A stretch of DNA of 6,880 nt from an uncultured Carnobacterium sp. (GTDB lineage Bacteria; Bacillota; Bacilli; Lactobacillales; Aerococcaceae), in NCBI GenBank assembly GCA_937923125.1, contig CALALK010000111.1, positions 1-6,880 on the forward strand, written 5' to 3'. Position numbers and translations under genes: made by a program. This document shows, one piece after another, positions 1-6,880 of the stretch. The notes beneath the pieces are model-generated. The model was not told the origin of the DNA and ran no database searches. It saw only the letters and a list, made by a program, of their open reading frames with translations. Position 1 is the first letter of the stretch. The number at the start of each line of letters is the position of its first letter.

Positions 1-1
1 A

Positions 2-163
2 TTTGAGTTATTAAAGAAAGAAACTGCTGGTCTTCTCGGCGAAAAGGTTAAATGGAACTTTACAAAATTCCTCGTAGCAAAAGATGGAACGATTTTGAAA
101 CGTTTCGCCCCTACTACAACGCCTGAACAAATTCGAGACGAAATCGCAAGTCTTCTTTCATAA
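2..163 (+). CDS. Glutathione peroxidase family protein, C-terminal 53 residues (5' end outside window)
   Basis: Thiol peroxidases of this family reduce hydrogen peroxide or lipid hydroperoxides in the cytoplasm; in bacteria the electrons usually come from thioredoxin rather than glutathione. The open frame runs in from the left edge to TAA at 161-163. The visible part contains KWNFTKFLV (fragment residues 17-25), where W18 and N19 correspond to the Trp and Asn of the family's catalytic tetrad. It is followed by the KDGTILKRFAPTTTPEQI region typical of the family's C-terminus. The peroxidatic Cys and the Gln lie upstream and cannot be seen, so Cys versus selenocysteine and full integrity are unknown. 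The next gene begins 46 bases downstream with no hairpin between, suggesting co-transcription. Family assignment is firm; the physiological electron donor is inference. Confidence 0.9.
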   Translation, partial: FELLKKETAGLLGEKVKWNFTKFLVAKDGTILKRFAPTTTPEQIRDEIASLLS

Positions 164-209
164 AACAATCTATGATAAAATAAAAAGAAAACAGTTAGGA
201 GAAATCACC

Positions 210-635
210 ATGGAAGTCAATGAAATTTTACGTATTTTAGAAGAAATGAATGTAGCTGTTATTGCGACTGCAGATGAGAACAACCAACCTCATGCGCGTC
301 ATATCCATATTGGTGTTGCAAACGAAAAAGGCGTGTTCTTTATGACTAGTCCAAAAACAAACTTCTACAAACAACTACAAAATAACCAAAAAGTTGCCAT
401 TACTGCTATGAAGAGCGAAGATTACTTAATCCAAGTAATTCGTATCGAAGGTGTTGTAAAAGAAATTGGTCGTGAACGTCTTGAAGAAGTTCTTAAAGAT
501 AACCCATTCGTAAAAGATGTTTACCCTAACGAAGAAGACATTGCTGGCGTACAAGTATTCCACTTATATGACGGTAAAGGATTCTACCATAGCCTTACAC
601 AAGGCCACAAATACGTGTTTGATATTCACGAATAA
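210..635 (+). CDS. Pyridoxamine 5'-phosphate oxidase-fold (flavin-binding split barrel) protein
   Basis: A 141-residue cytoplasmic protein with no signal peptide. The pattern resembles the small PNPOx-like flavoprotein family: an N-terminal helix (about 3-13), then strand VAVIATADENNQPHARHIHI (15-34), strand GVFFMTSPKTNFYKQL (41-56), KVAITAM (61-67) and IRIEGVVKEI (77-86). The segment TSPKTNFYKQLQNN matches the phosphate/FMN-contacting region after strand 3, and QPHARH matches the 'GxPhxr' turn. Members bind FMN, F420 or haem and are usually uncharacterised oxidoreductases; true vitamin B6 oxidase (PdxH) is longer, so that function should not be assigned. The ATG at 210 has AGGAG at 197-201, eight bases upstream, which supports the start. 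The gene lies between a peroxidase and a thioredoxin-like gene, 19 bases before the latter, suggesting a redox role. Fold assignment is good; substrate is unknown. Confidence 0.85.
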   Translation: MEVNEILRILEEMNVAVIATADENNQPHARHIHIGVANEKGVFFMTSPKTNFYKQLQNNQKVAITAMKSEDYLIQVIRIEGVVKEIGRERLEEVLKDNPFVKDVYPNEEDIAGVQVFHLYDGKGFYHSLTQGHKYVFDIHE

Positions 636-654
636 TCATTAGAAAGAGGATTTT

Positions 655-1146
655 ATGAAAAAACTTTTATTGGCTCTTGCAGCACTGATGGTTGCAGGAT
701 TAGCTACATTTTATTTATTACCATCAAACAGCAAGCCTGCTGATGCAAACGTCGTATTCCAAGACGCAAGCGGGAAAAAATTAACTGAAAAAGACTTTAA
801 CGGAAAGCCAACAGTCTACTACGCTTGGGCAAGTTGGTGTCCAGATTGCCAACAAGAGCTCCCAATTTTAAATACATTAAAAGAAAAATATGCGGACAAA
901 GTTGAATTTGTTGGTGTAGCGATGATCAGTCAGAAAGAACCGATTGAGAACGGAAAGAAATACTTAAAAGAGCATTCTCTATCCCTCAACTATTACTCTG
1001 ACGTTGATTCAAGCTTCCAAAAATATCACGAGATTACAGAAATTCCAACTCTAATCTTTGTCAATAAAGATGGAAAGATTGTTAAAAAAATGGCCGGCGT
1101 TCTAACTCAAGAAGAACTCGAAACCTACATCAAAGAAATCTTATAA
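655..1146 (+). CDS. TlpA/thioredoxin-like thiol-disulfide oxidoreductase, membrane-anchored or secreted
   Basis: A 163-residue protein with an N-terminal hydrophobic segment (about 4-22) after MKK. A possible AxA signal-peptidase site is at 29-31 (ADA before N32). There is no lipobox Cys, so it is not a lipoprotein; it is either a signal-anchored protein facing the cell surface or a secreted one. The thioredoxin fold follows: TVYYAWASWCPDCQQELP (53-70) with active-site cysteines C62 and C65, then a helix, VEFVGVAMIS (83-92), the cis-proline region EIPTLIFVNKDGKIV (129-143; P131), and a closing helix. The CPDC centre differs from the CPPC or CGPC more usual in TlpA and thioredoxin. It likely reduces or isomerises disulfides outside the membrane or supports the upstream peroxidase. 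AGAGGA at 645-650 lies four bases before the ATG, which is short but acceptable. Fold and active site are clear; the partner is unknown. Confidence 0.9.
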   Translation: MKKLLLALAALMVAGLATFYLLPSNSKPADANVVFQDASGKKLTEKDFNGKPTVYYAWASWCPDCQQELPILNTLKEKYADKVEFVGVAMISQKEPIENGKKYLKEHSLSLNYYSDVDSSFQKYHEITEIPTLIFVNKDGKIVKKMAGVLTQEELETYIKEIL

Positions 1147-1151
1147 AATCA

Positions 1152-1183
1152 AAAAAACTAGCAGAAATCTCTGCTAGTTTTTT
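1152..1183. terminator. Bidirectional intrinsic terminator behind the thioredoxin-like gene
   Basis: Arms CTAGCAGA (1158-1165) and TCTGCTAG (1170-1177) pair perfectly around a four-base loop (AATC). The A-run at 1152-1157 faces the T-run at 1178-1183, extending the stem and giving a U-tract on either strand. It lies five bases after the TAA of the + strand gene and is the second hairpin met by transcription coming from atpC. Confidence 0.92.
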
Positions 1184-1195
1184 CGTTACAACAAT

Positions 1196-1224
1196 AAACG
1201 AGAGGATGAAACATCCTCTCGTTT
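1196..1224. terminator. Bidirectional intrinsic terminator directly behind atpC
   Basis: Perfect 10-bp arms CGAGAGGATG (1199-1208) and CATCCTCTCG (1212-1221) surround a three-base loop; A1196-A1198 can pair with T1222-T1224. On the - strand the hairpin starts immediately after the atpC stop codon and is followed by TTTATTGTTG, a moderate U-tract. On the + strand the tail TTTTTATTTT is stronger and reads into the end of atpC, so this is also a back-up stop for the redox genes. Confidence 0.9.
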
Positions 1225-1650
1225 TTATTTTCTTCTATGTTTAGAAACACCAATACGGTTAATCGCCTTACTTAAAGCAATTTTCGCACGCTCTACATCA
1301 CTTTGAGAACGACTACTATCGCTAATCACTTTTTCAGCTTTATCTTTGGCTTGTTCTGCACGAGTCACGTCAATGTCTCTTGCACGCTCAGCCACGTTGG
1401 CAATAATCGTTACGACATTATCCCGCACTTCCATTACTCCACCACCGATTGCAATATAATCAGTTGGTGAATCCTCTAAGAATCGTTTCACTCGAAGAGC
1501 CCCGATTTTTAAAGGAAGCATGATTGGAGCATGATGCGGTAGTATGGTGATTCCGCCATCGACTGCATCGGCACTCACAGAATAGGAACGATGGTTATAC
1601 ACTTTTCCTTCTGGTGTTGTGACAACGACCAGTAATTCATGTTCAGCCAT
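1225..1650 (-). CDS. atpC: F1Fo ATP synthase subunit epsilon
   Basis: Rotor-stalk subunit that binds gamma and the c ring and can inhibit ATP hydrolysis by extending its C-terminal helices. Its 141 residues match the family. The N-terminal beta-sandwich (1-88) includes VVVTTPEGKVY (8-18), DGGITILPHHAPIMLPLKIG (31-50) and AIGGGVMEVRDNVVTIIA (67-84). Two C-terminal helices (93-110 and 117-134) follow. IDVTRA at 93-98 fits the I/L-D-x-x-R-A motif of ATP-binding epsilons known from Bacillus-type enzymes. The ATG lies two bases after the atpD stop. Its ribosome site GGAGG (1664-1660) is encoded by the two Gly codons near the end of beta, so translation is probably coupled to atpD. It is the last gene of the operon; the terminator stem begins right after its TAA. 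Confidence 0.97.
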   Translation of the reverse strand: MAEHELLVVVTTPEGKVYNHRSYSVSADAVDGGITILPHHAPIMLPLKIGALRVKRFLEDSPTDYIAIGGGVMEVRDNVVTIIANVAERARDIDVTRAEQAKDKAEKVISDSSRSQSDVERAKIALSKAINRIGVSKHRRK

Positions 1651-1652
1651 CT

Positions 1653-3092
<1,440 letters not shown>

Positions 3093-3100
3093 CTAAAATC

Positions 3101-4033
3101 CTAATGTTCTTCCAGAGCGGCTGCTCCACCGACAATTTCTGTAATTTCTTGTGTAATTTGCGCTTGTCGTCTCTGGTTCAAATCTTGTGTTAAGTTACTA
3201 ATTAAATCTTTAGCATTATCAGTTGCACTTCTCATGGCAGTCATACGAGAAGCATGTTCTGCTGATTTGGCATCGATAATGGCTCCGTAAATAAGCGATT
3301 CTGCATATTGTGGAAGCAAGATGTCCATAATAATTTCCTTATTTGGTTCGAAAATATAATCCAATTCGTACTCTTTTGCTTCTTCTTCATCCAAGTCGAT
3401 AATTGGCAGCATTTTTTCAACACGGTAGTTTGATAACAGTGCGTTTACATGGTGATTATAGCAAACGTAAAACTCATCAAATTCACCGTCACGGAACATT
3501 TGGACCGCACTTGACACAATCTTTCTTACTTCTTCAAAGGTTGGAATATCAGACACATCATTAATTTCTAGACGTACATCTATTCCCATTTTTTTGAAGA
3601 AGCGACTTGCAGCATCCCCAATCGTTAAGATGACATATTCATCCTTAGATTGGTGGTCTAACTCTAACATTTCTCTTGTTGATTGGAAAATGGAAGAGTT
3701 GTAACTCCCAGCAAGTCCTTGGTCAGATGAAATCACTAAGTATCCAGTCTTTTTAACCGGACGTTCAATTAATAAATCGTGATAGTCGATGAAAGAAGTT
3801 ACTACTTCTCCGTCCTCTGACGTTTCATCGACAATCTCTTCTTTATTGTGATTTGCGTATAGTAAGTGAGTTACAACTTCACGGATTTTTTGAGCGTAGT
3901 CTTGATAGTGACGCACTGCTTGCTCTGATTTGGCTAATTTTGCTGCAGAGACCATCTGCATGGCGCTAGTGATTTGACTTGTTTTCTTTGTTGAAACAAT
4001 TCTCTTCTTTAAATCATTTAAGGAAGCCGTCAT
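3101..4033 (-). CDS. atpG: F1Fo ATP synthase subunit gamma
   Basis: Central rotor shaft inside the alpha3beta3 head. The N-terminal coiled-coil helix is SLNDLKKRIVSTKKTSQITSAMQMVSAAKLAK (4-35). The Rossmann-like middle domain includes YLVISSDQGLAGSYN (98-112). The C-terminal helix carries the family signature ITQEITEIVGGAAA (293-306). At 310 residues it is about 20-25 longer than the E. coli and Bacillus proteins. The extra length is mostly an acidic stretch at about 64-92, between the first helix and the Rossmann strand, as in other Lactobacillales. The ATG at 4033 is supported by AAAGGAGAGGTGA (4051-4039), with eight bases from GAGG to the start. It lies 24 bases after the atpA stop and 23 bases before the atpD TTG, in the same operon. 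Confidence 0.97.
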   Translation of the reverse strand: MTASLNDLKKRIVSTKKTSQITSAMQMVSAAKLAKSEQAVRHYQDYAQKIREVVTHLLYANHNKEEIVDETSEDGEVVTSFIDYHDLLIERPVKKTGYLVISSDQGLAGSYNSSIFQSTREMLELDHQSKDEYVILTIGDAASRFFKKMGIDVRLEINDVSDIPTFEEVRKIVSSAVQMFRDGEFDEFYVCYNHHVNALLSNYRVEKMLPIIDLDEEEAKEYELDYIFEPNKEIIMDILLPQYAESLIYGAIIDAKSAEHASRMTAMRSATDNAKDLISNLTQDLNQRRQAQITQEITEIVGGAAALEEH

Positions 4034-4057
4034 TCAGGTCACCTCTCCTTTCTACGC

Positions 4058-5566
4058 TTATTGAACACGTTCAAATAAATGAATTTGTTTGAAATTCTCA
4101 ATTACTTTATAGAATTTCTCTTCATCCGAAATCACATGTTGATCGCGGATTTCATTTAATAAATCTCTATGTTCGCTTTCTAAATGTTGATATAACGCTT
4201 TTTCAAATGGTTTAATACGGTCGATTGGAATCGCATCTAATAAACCATGTGTTAAAGCAAATAAAATCGATACTTGATACTCGATTGGTAATGGTTGGTG
4301 AACATCTTGTTTCAAGACTTCAACCGTACGTTTACCACGATTTAATTTTTGTTGCGTTGCCGCATCTAAGTCAGAACCAAATTGAGTGAAGGCTTCTAAC
4401 TCACGGTAACTTGCTAAGTCGATACGTAATGTACCAGAAACTTTCTTCATCGCTTTAATTTGGGCAGAACCCCCAACACGCGATACAGATAATCCGGCTG
4501 ATAACCCTGGACGTACCCCTGAATAGAACAAGTCACTTTCTAAGAAGATTTGTCCATCTGTAATAGAGATTACGTTTGTTGGGATATATGCAGAAATATC
4601 TCCGGCTTGTGTTTCGATGATTGGTAAGGCTGTTAATGACCCTGCTCCTAATTCATCACTTAATTTTGCTGCACGTTCTAGTAAACGTGAGTGCAAGTAG
4701 AATACATCCCCTGGATATGCTTCACGACCTGGTGGACGGCGAAGTAATAGGGAAATTTCACGATAAGCCGCTGCTTGTTTTGATAGATCATCATAGATAA
4801 TCAATACATCGCGACCTTGGTACATCCACTCTTCACCCATTGCTGTACCTGCATATGGTGCAATATAAAGCATTGGTGCTGGTTGAGATGCACTAGCGGA
4901 TACAACTGTTGTATATTCCATTGCGCCGTAACGTTTCAATGTTTCTACAAGAGCCTTAACCGTAGATTCTTTTTGACCAATAGCTACATAAATACATAAT
5001 GTATCTTTGCCTTTTTGATTCAAAATGGCATCCACTGCAATACTTGTTTTACCAGTTTTACGGTCACCAATGATTAACTCACGTTGCCCTTTACCAATTG
5101 GTACTAAAGCATCTACTACTTTTAATCCCGTTGGTAATGATTGTTTAACGCTTTGACGTTGCATAACGCCAGGCGCTTCATTTTCTACTGGACGTTTTTT
5201 TGTTGTTTCGATAGCACCTAAACCATCGATTGGACGACCTAAAGCATCAACAACACGTCCAATAAGCGCATCTCCTACAGGTACGTCTAAAATACGTCCT
5301 GTACGTTTTACAGGTTCACCTTCATGAATATTTTCATAAGAGCCAAAGATGATAACCCCTACGTCATTCTTCTCTAAGTTTTGAGCCATTCCATATGCGC
5401 CATTGTCAAATTCTACTAATTCCCCAGCCATTACATTTGTAAGACCGATGACACGAGCAATTCCGTCCCCGATGAACGATACTTCACCGATTTCTTCAAT
5501 CTGTTCTTTTGTTTCAAAAGAAGCGATTTGGTCACGAATTCTCGCTGTAATATTACTCATTTCCAT
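4058..5566 (-). CDS. atpA: F1Fo ATP synthase subunit alpha
   Basis: Non-catalytic nucleotide-binding subunit, three per head, supplying the arginine finger to the catalytic sites. It has 502 residues, typical. After an N-terminal helix that meets delta (about 3-25) come the beta-barrel (28-95), P-loop GDRKTGKT (167-174), [15 protein letters not shown] (256-270), [20 protein letters not shown] (276-295), and [13 protein letters not shown] (361-373) with arginine finger R363. The P-loop has Lys at 170 where most family members have Gln (GDRQTGKT). Three ATGs lie at the 5' end: 5575 (in frame but stopped after one more codon), 5566 and 5560. I chose 5566; 5560 (MSN...) is a possible alternative. 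The ribosome site GAGGTGA (5583-5577) overlaps the end of atpH, so translation is probably coupled. Confidence 0.97.
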   Translation of the reverse strand: MEMSNITARIRDQIASFETKEQIEEIGEVSFIGDGIARVIGLTNVMAGELVEFDNGAYGMAQNLEKNDVGVIIFGSYENIHEGEPVKRTGRILDVPVGDALIGRVVDALGRPIDGLGAIETTKKRPVENEAPGVMQRQSVKQSLPTGLKVVDALVPIGKGQRELIIGDRKTGKTSIAVDAILNQKGKDTLCIYVAIGQKESTVKALVETLKRYGAMEYTTVVSASASQPAPMLYIAPYAGTAMGEEWMYQGRDVLIIYDDLSKQAAAYREISLLLRRPPGREAYPGDVFYLHSRLLERAAKLSDELGAGSLTALPIIETQAGDISAYIPTNVISITDGQIFLESDLFYSGVRPGLSAGLSVSRVGGSAQIKAMKKVSGTLRIDLASYRELEAFTQFGSDLDAATQQKLNRGKRTVEVLKQDVHQPLPIEYQVSILFALTHGLLDAIPIDRIKPFEKALYQHLESEHRDLLNEIRDQHVISDEEKFYKVIENFKQIHLFERVQ

Positions 5567-5575
5567 TTATGCCAT
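5567..5575 (-). other. Two-codon reading frame ATG-GCA-TAA abutting the atpA start
   Basis: ATG (5575-5573), GCA and TAA (5569-5567) sit directly before the atpA ATG at 5566, in the same frame. The in-frame stop rules out 5575 as the atpA start. Function is unknown: it may be a chance remnant of an older start or a restart element. Confidence 0.45.
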
Positions 5576-5576
5576 C

Positions 5577-5584
5577 TCACCTCT
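5577..5584 (-). promoter_or_regulatory. atpA ribosome-binding site overlapping the atpH stop
   Basis: On the - strand AGAGGTGA (5584-5577) contains the TGA stop of atpH (5579-5577) and seven bases complementary to the 16S rRNA 3' end (GAGGTGA). The distance from GAGG to the chosen atpA ATG is 13 bases, longer than usual; to the upstream ATG at 5575 it is four bases, shorter than usual. Confidence 0.75.
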
Positions 5585-6119
5585 TTAATCCTGTTTGGCT
5601 AATTTTCTCTTTGAATTGTTTTAGTTTGTTTGCAATTGTTCCATCTAATAAATACTCTTTTGTCTTAATTTGAACGCCACCAATCACTGAAGGATCTACG
5701 GTATTCACCCAAGAATCATATTCTTTATGTGTTTTATTTTGGAATGCAGTTGCAATACGATCCATCTGCTCATTCGTTAAAGGAATCGCAGAAACAATCT
5801 CTAATTTATTGGCATTGTAAATATCTAAGAACGCTTCTAGTGCTTCTACAATATTCATTGAACCATCTTCAGACGGGAATGTTGCTAAGTACTCTTGTGT
5901 TTCTTTTGATAAATGTCCAAATGCTGATTCTAATACAGATAACTTTTTGTCATAAGAGACATGCTCTAAATGCATCATCTGTCTAAACGTCGAAGTATTT
6001 TGAATCCCTGCTAAAATTGCTTGGAGTTCATTCGTCACCTGCTCTAAGTGACCTTCGAATTTTGCCTTCGCATAAAAATGGCTGGCTTCTTTAACGATAT
6101 CTTTATGATATTTAACCAT
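5577..6119 (-). CDS. atpH: F1Fo ATP synthase subunit delta (OSCP homologue)
   Basis: Part of the peripheral stalk, joining the b dimer to the top of the alpha3beta3 head. It has 180 residues, normal for the family. The C-terminal domain is typical: EIVSAIPLTNEQMDRI (107-122) and the signature region VDPSVIGGVQIKTKEYLLDG (141-160), followed by a closing helix. The N-terminal domain is divergent: the usual Y(A/G)KALFELA motif is not recognisable, with HFYAKAKFEGHLEQV (14-28) in its approximate place. The ATG overlaps the last eight bases of atpF (ATGGTTAA shared). AAGGGG (6135-6130) in the atpF coding region, ten bases upstream, is the likely ribosome site, so synthesis is probably coupled to subunit b. 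Confidence comes from the C-terminal motif and from position. Confidence 0.94.
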   Translation of the reverse strand: MVKYHKDIVKEASHFYAKAKFEGHLEQVTNELQAILAGIQNTSTFRQMMHLEHVSYDKKLSVLESAFGHLSKETQEYLATFPSEDGSMNIVEALEAFLDIYNANKLEIVSAIPLTNEQMDRIATAFQNKTHKEYDSWVNTVDPSVIGGVQIKTKEYLLDGTIANKLKQFKEKISQTGLKR

Positions 6120-6624
6120 TATTTTCCAACCCCTTAATGAAGGCTTCGATTACTTCTTGATGTTTCTCTTTTGTCACTTCTTTTTCAAGAATTTGACTAG
6201 CAAGTTGAACCGATAGGTCTACAATATCATCTTGCACTTGCGCAATGGCACGTTGTTTCATTGAATCGACTTCACGTTGCCCATCTGCTTTCATGCGAGA
6301 GACCACATCTTTACCTTCTTTAATCATTTCATCTTGCGTTTTTGAAGCTGCTTCACGAGCGTTATCTAAGATTTCGCTACCTTTCACTTCTGCGTTATGA
6401 ATAATTTCGTTGGCATTAGCCTGAATTTCTTCCGCTGATTTTCTTTTCTCAGCAGCTTCGTCTAAATCTTTAGCAATTTTATCTCGACGTGCTTCTAACA
6501 TGGCATTCACTTTATCCCAAGCAAAGAATTTCACCAAGAATAGTAACAACGTCATTGAAATTAATACGACTAAAGTATCGCCTAAAACTGTACTGACATT
6601 ACCTGATAACATTACTTCAAACAT
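6112..6624 (-). CDS. atpF: F1Fo ATP synthase subunit b
   Basis: Peripheral-stalk subunit, a dimer anchored in the membrane and reaching up to delta. Its 170 residues comprise a short outside N-terminus, one membrane segment (about 15-34: GDTLVVLISMTLLLFLVKFF), the conserved W36 followed by a basic/acidic boundary (VNAMLEARRDKIAKDLDEAA), and a long charged Ala-rich coiled coil (about 40-150). The C-terminal helix (152-168) contacts delta. The ATG at 6624 has a very strong ribosome site, AAAGGAGGGGTGA (6640-6628), eight bases from GGAGG. It begins 40 bases after the atpE stop and overlaps atpH by eight bases. Length and architecture are canonical. Confidence 0.96.
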   Translation of the reverse strand: MFEVMLSGNVSTVLGDTLVVLISMTLLLFLVKFFAWDKVNAMLEARRDKIAKDLDEAAEKRKSAEEIQANANEIIHNAEVKGSEILDNAREAASKTQDEMIKEGKDVVSRMKADGQREVDSMKQRAIAQVQDDIVDLSVQLASQILEKEVTKEKHQEVIEAFIKGLENNG

Positions 6625-6645
6625 CTCTCACCCCTCCTTTGCGAC

Positions 6646-6669
6646 AATAATTCCATTTGTTGGATTATT
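6646..6669 (-). other. Possible weak hairpin spanning the atpE stop codon
   Basis: On the - strand AATAATCCA (6669-6661) can pair with TGGAATTATT (6655-6646), with one bulged A and a five-base loop ACAAA. It covers the atpE TAA (6667-6665) and lies just upstream of the atpF ribosome site. Only two G-C pairs and no U-tract: not a terminator. It may be chance; a role in mRNA stability or in unequal c versus b expression is speculative. Confidence 0.3.
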
Positions 6670-6880
6670 TAACGAATACAAGGATAAGAGCGATTAATAC
6701 GGCGAAGATTGGCATCGCTTCGATTAAGGCAACCCCGATGAACATTGTTGAACGTAATTCATTGCTCATTTCTGGTTGGCGTGTCATTGATTCAATTGTT
6801 TTTACGATAACTGCTTGGTTACCAAAGGCTGCTGCTAAAGCTGCTCCTACTACTGCGATTGCTGCTGCTAATTCTGTCAT
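6665..6880 (-). CDS. atpE: F1Fo ATP synthase subunit c
   Basis: Membrane hairpin subunit forming the rotating ring; each copy carries one proton per turn. It has 71 residues, normal length. Helix 1 (about 3-27), the polar loop with R34-Q35-P36 facing gamma/epsilon, and helix 2 (about 45-70) with the ion-binding carboxylate E54 in [11 protein letters not shown] are all present. The residue after E54 is Ala rather than Ser/Thr, which argues against sodium binding. The helix-helix packing motif in helix 1 is G12-x-A-x-A-x-A-x-G20 rather than glycine-rich. The ATG occupies the final three bases of the window (6878-6880), so its ribosome site cannot be seen, but family length and N-terminal sequence fit this start. 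atpB (subunit a) is expected immediately upstream. Confidence 0.96.
   Translation of the reverse strand: MTELAAAIAVVGAALAAAFGNQAVIVKTIESMTRQPEMSNELRSTMFIGVALIEAMPIFAVLIALILVFVK

Noticed and set aside
171..176. TATGAT resembling a -10 promoter element upstream of the flavin-fold gene
   Set aside because: No convincing -35 hexamer at 16-18 bases upstream; in A/T-rich DNA such a match is expected by chance.
6705..6740. Possible sodium-coupled c ring
   Set aside because: E54 is followed by Ala-Met, not Ser/Thr, so a sodium-binding signature is not present.

Overview
The window looks like an ordinary chromosomal segment of a low-GC Gram-positive bacterium, most likely in the Lactobacillales. This rests on A+T-rich codons, strong AGGAGG-type ribosome sites, the bacterial F1Fo gene order E-F-H-A-G-D-C, a gamma subunit of about 310 residues, and a c subunit resembling enterococcal and carnobacterial ones. 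A Carnobacteriaceae-like source (Granulicatella or relatives) is a guess from protein flavour only.

Layout. On the + strand, bases 1-1146 hold three small redox genes: the 3' end of a glutathione peroxidase, a flavin-dependent pyridoxamine-phosphate-oxidase-fold protein, and a membrane-anchored or secreted TlpA/thioredoxin-like protein with a CPDC active site. They are closely spaced with no terminator between them and probably form one thiol/oxidative-stress transcription unit. Bases 1152-1224 carry two tandem hairpins, each with A/T flanks, which serve as terminators for both converging transcription units. On the - strand, from 6880 down to 1225, lies most of an F1Fo ATP synthase operon: atpE (c), atpF (b), atpH (delta), atpA (alpha), atpG (gamma), atpD (beta) and atpC (epsilon). 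atpB (a) and the operon promoter are expected just beyond the right edge. No gene-free stretch exceeds 80 bases.

How the parts work together. The c ring and b dimer form the membrane part visible here. Delta links b to the alpha3beta3 head, gamma and epsilon form the rotor stalk, and epsilon carries an IDxxRA motif associated with ATP sensing. The intact catalytic residues point to a working enzyme. The c-subunit site lacks the Ser/Thr after the carboxylate that is typical of sodium-binding rings, so proton coupling is favoured.

I found no new gene system. The points most worth a second look are small. atpD starts at TTG overlapping the stop of a two-codon ATG-GAT-TGA reading frame placed right behind its ribosome site. 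atpA has a similar ATG-GCA-TAA directly before its ATG. There are also several non-standard residues: Ala-rich c helix 1, Lys in the alpha P-loop, a weakened DELSEED loop in beta, and a divergent delta N-terminus.
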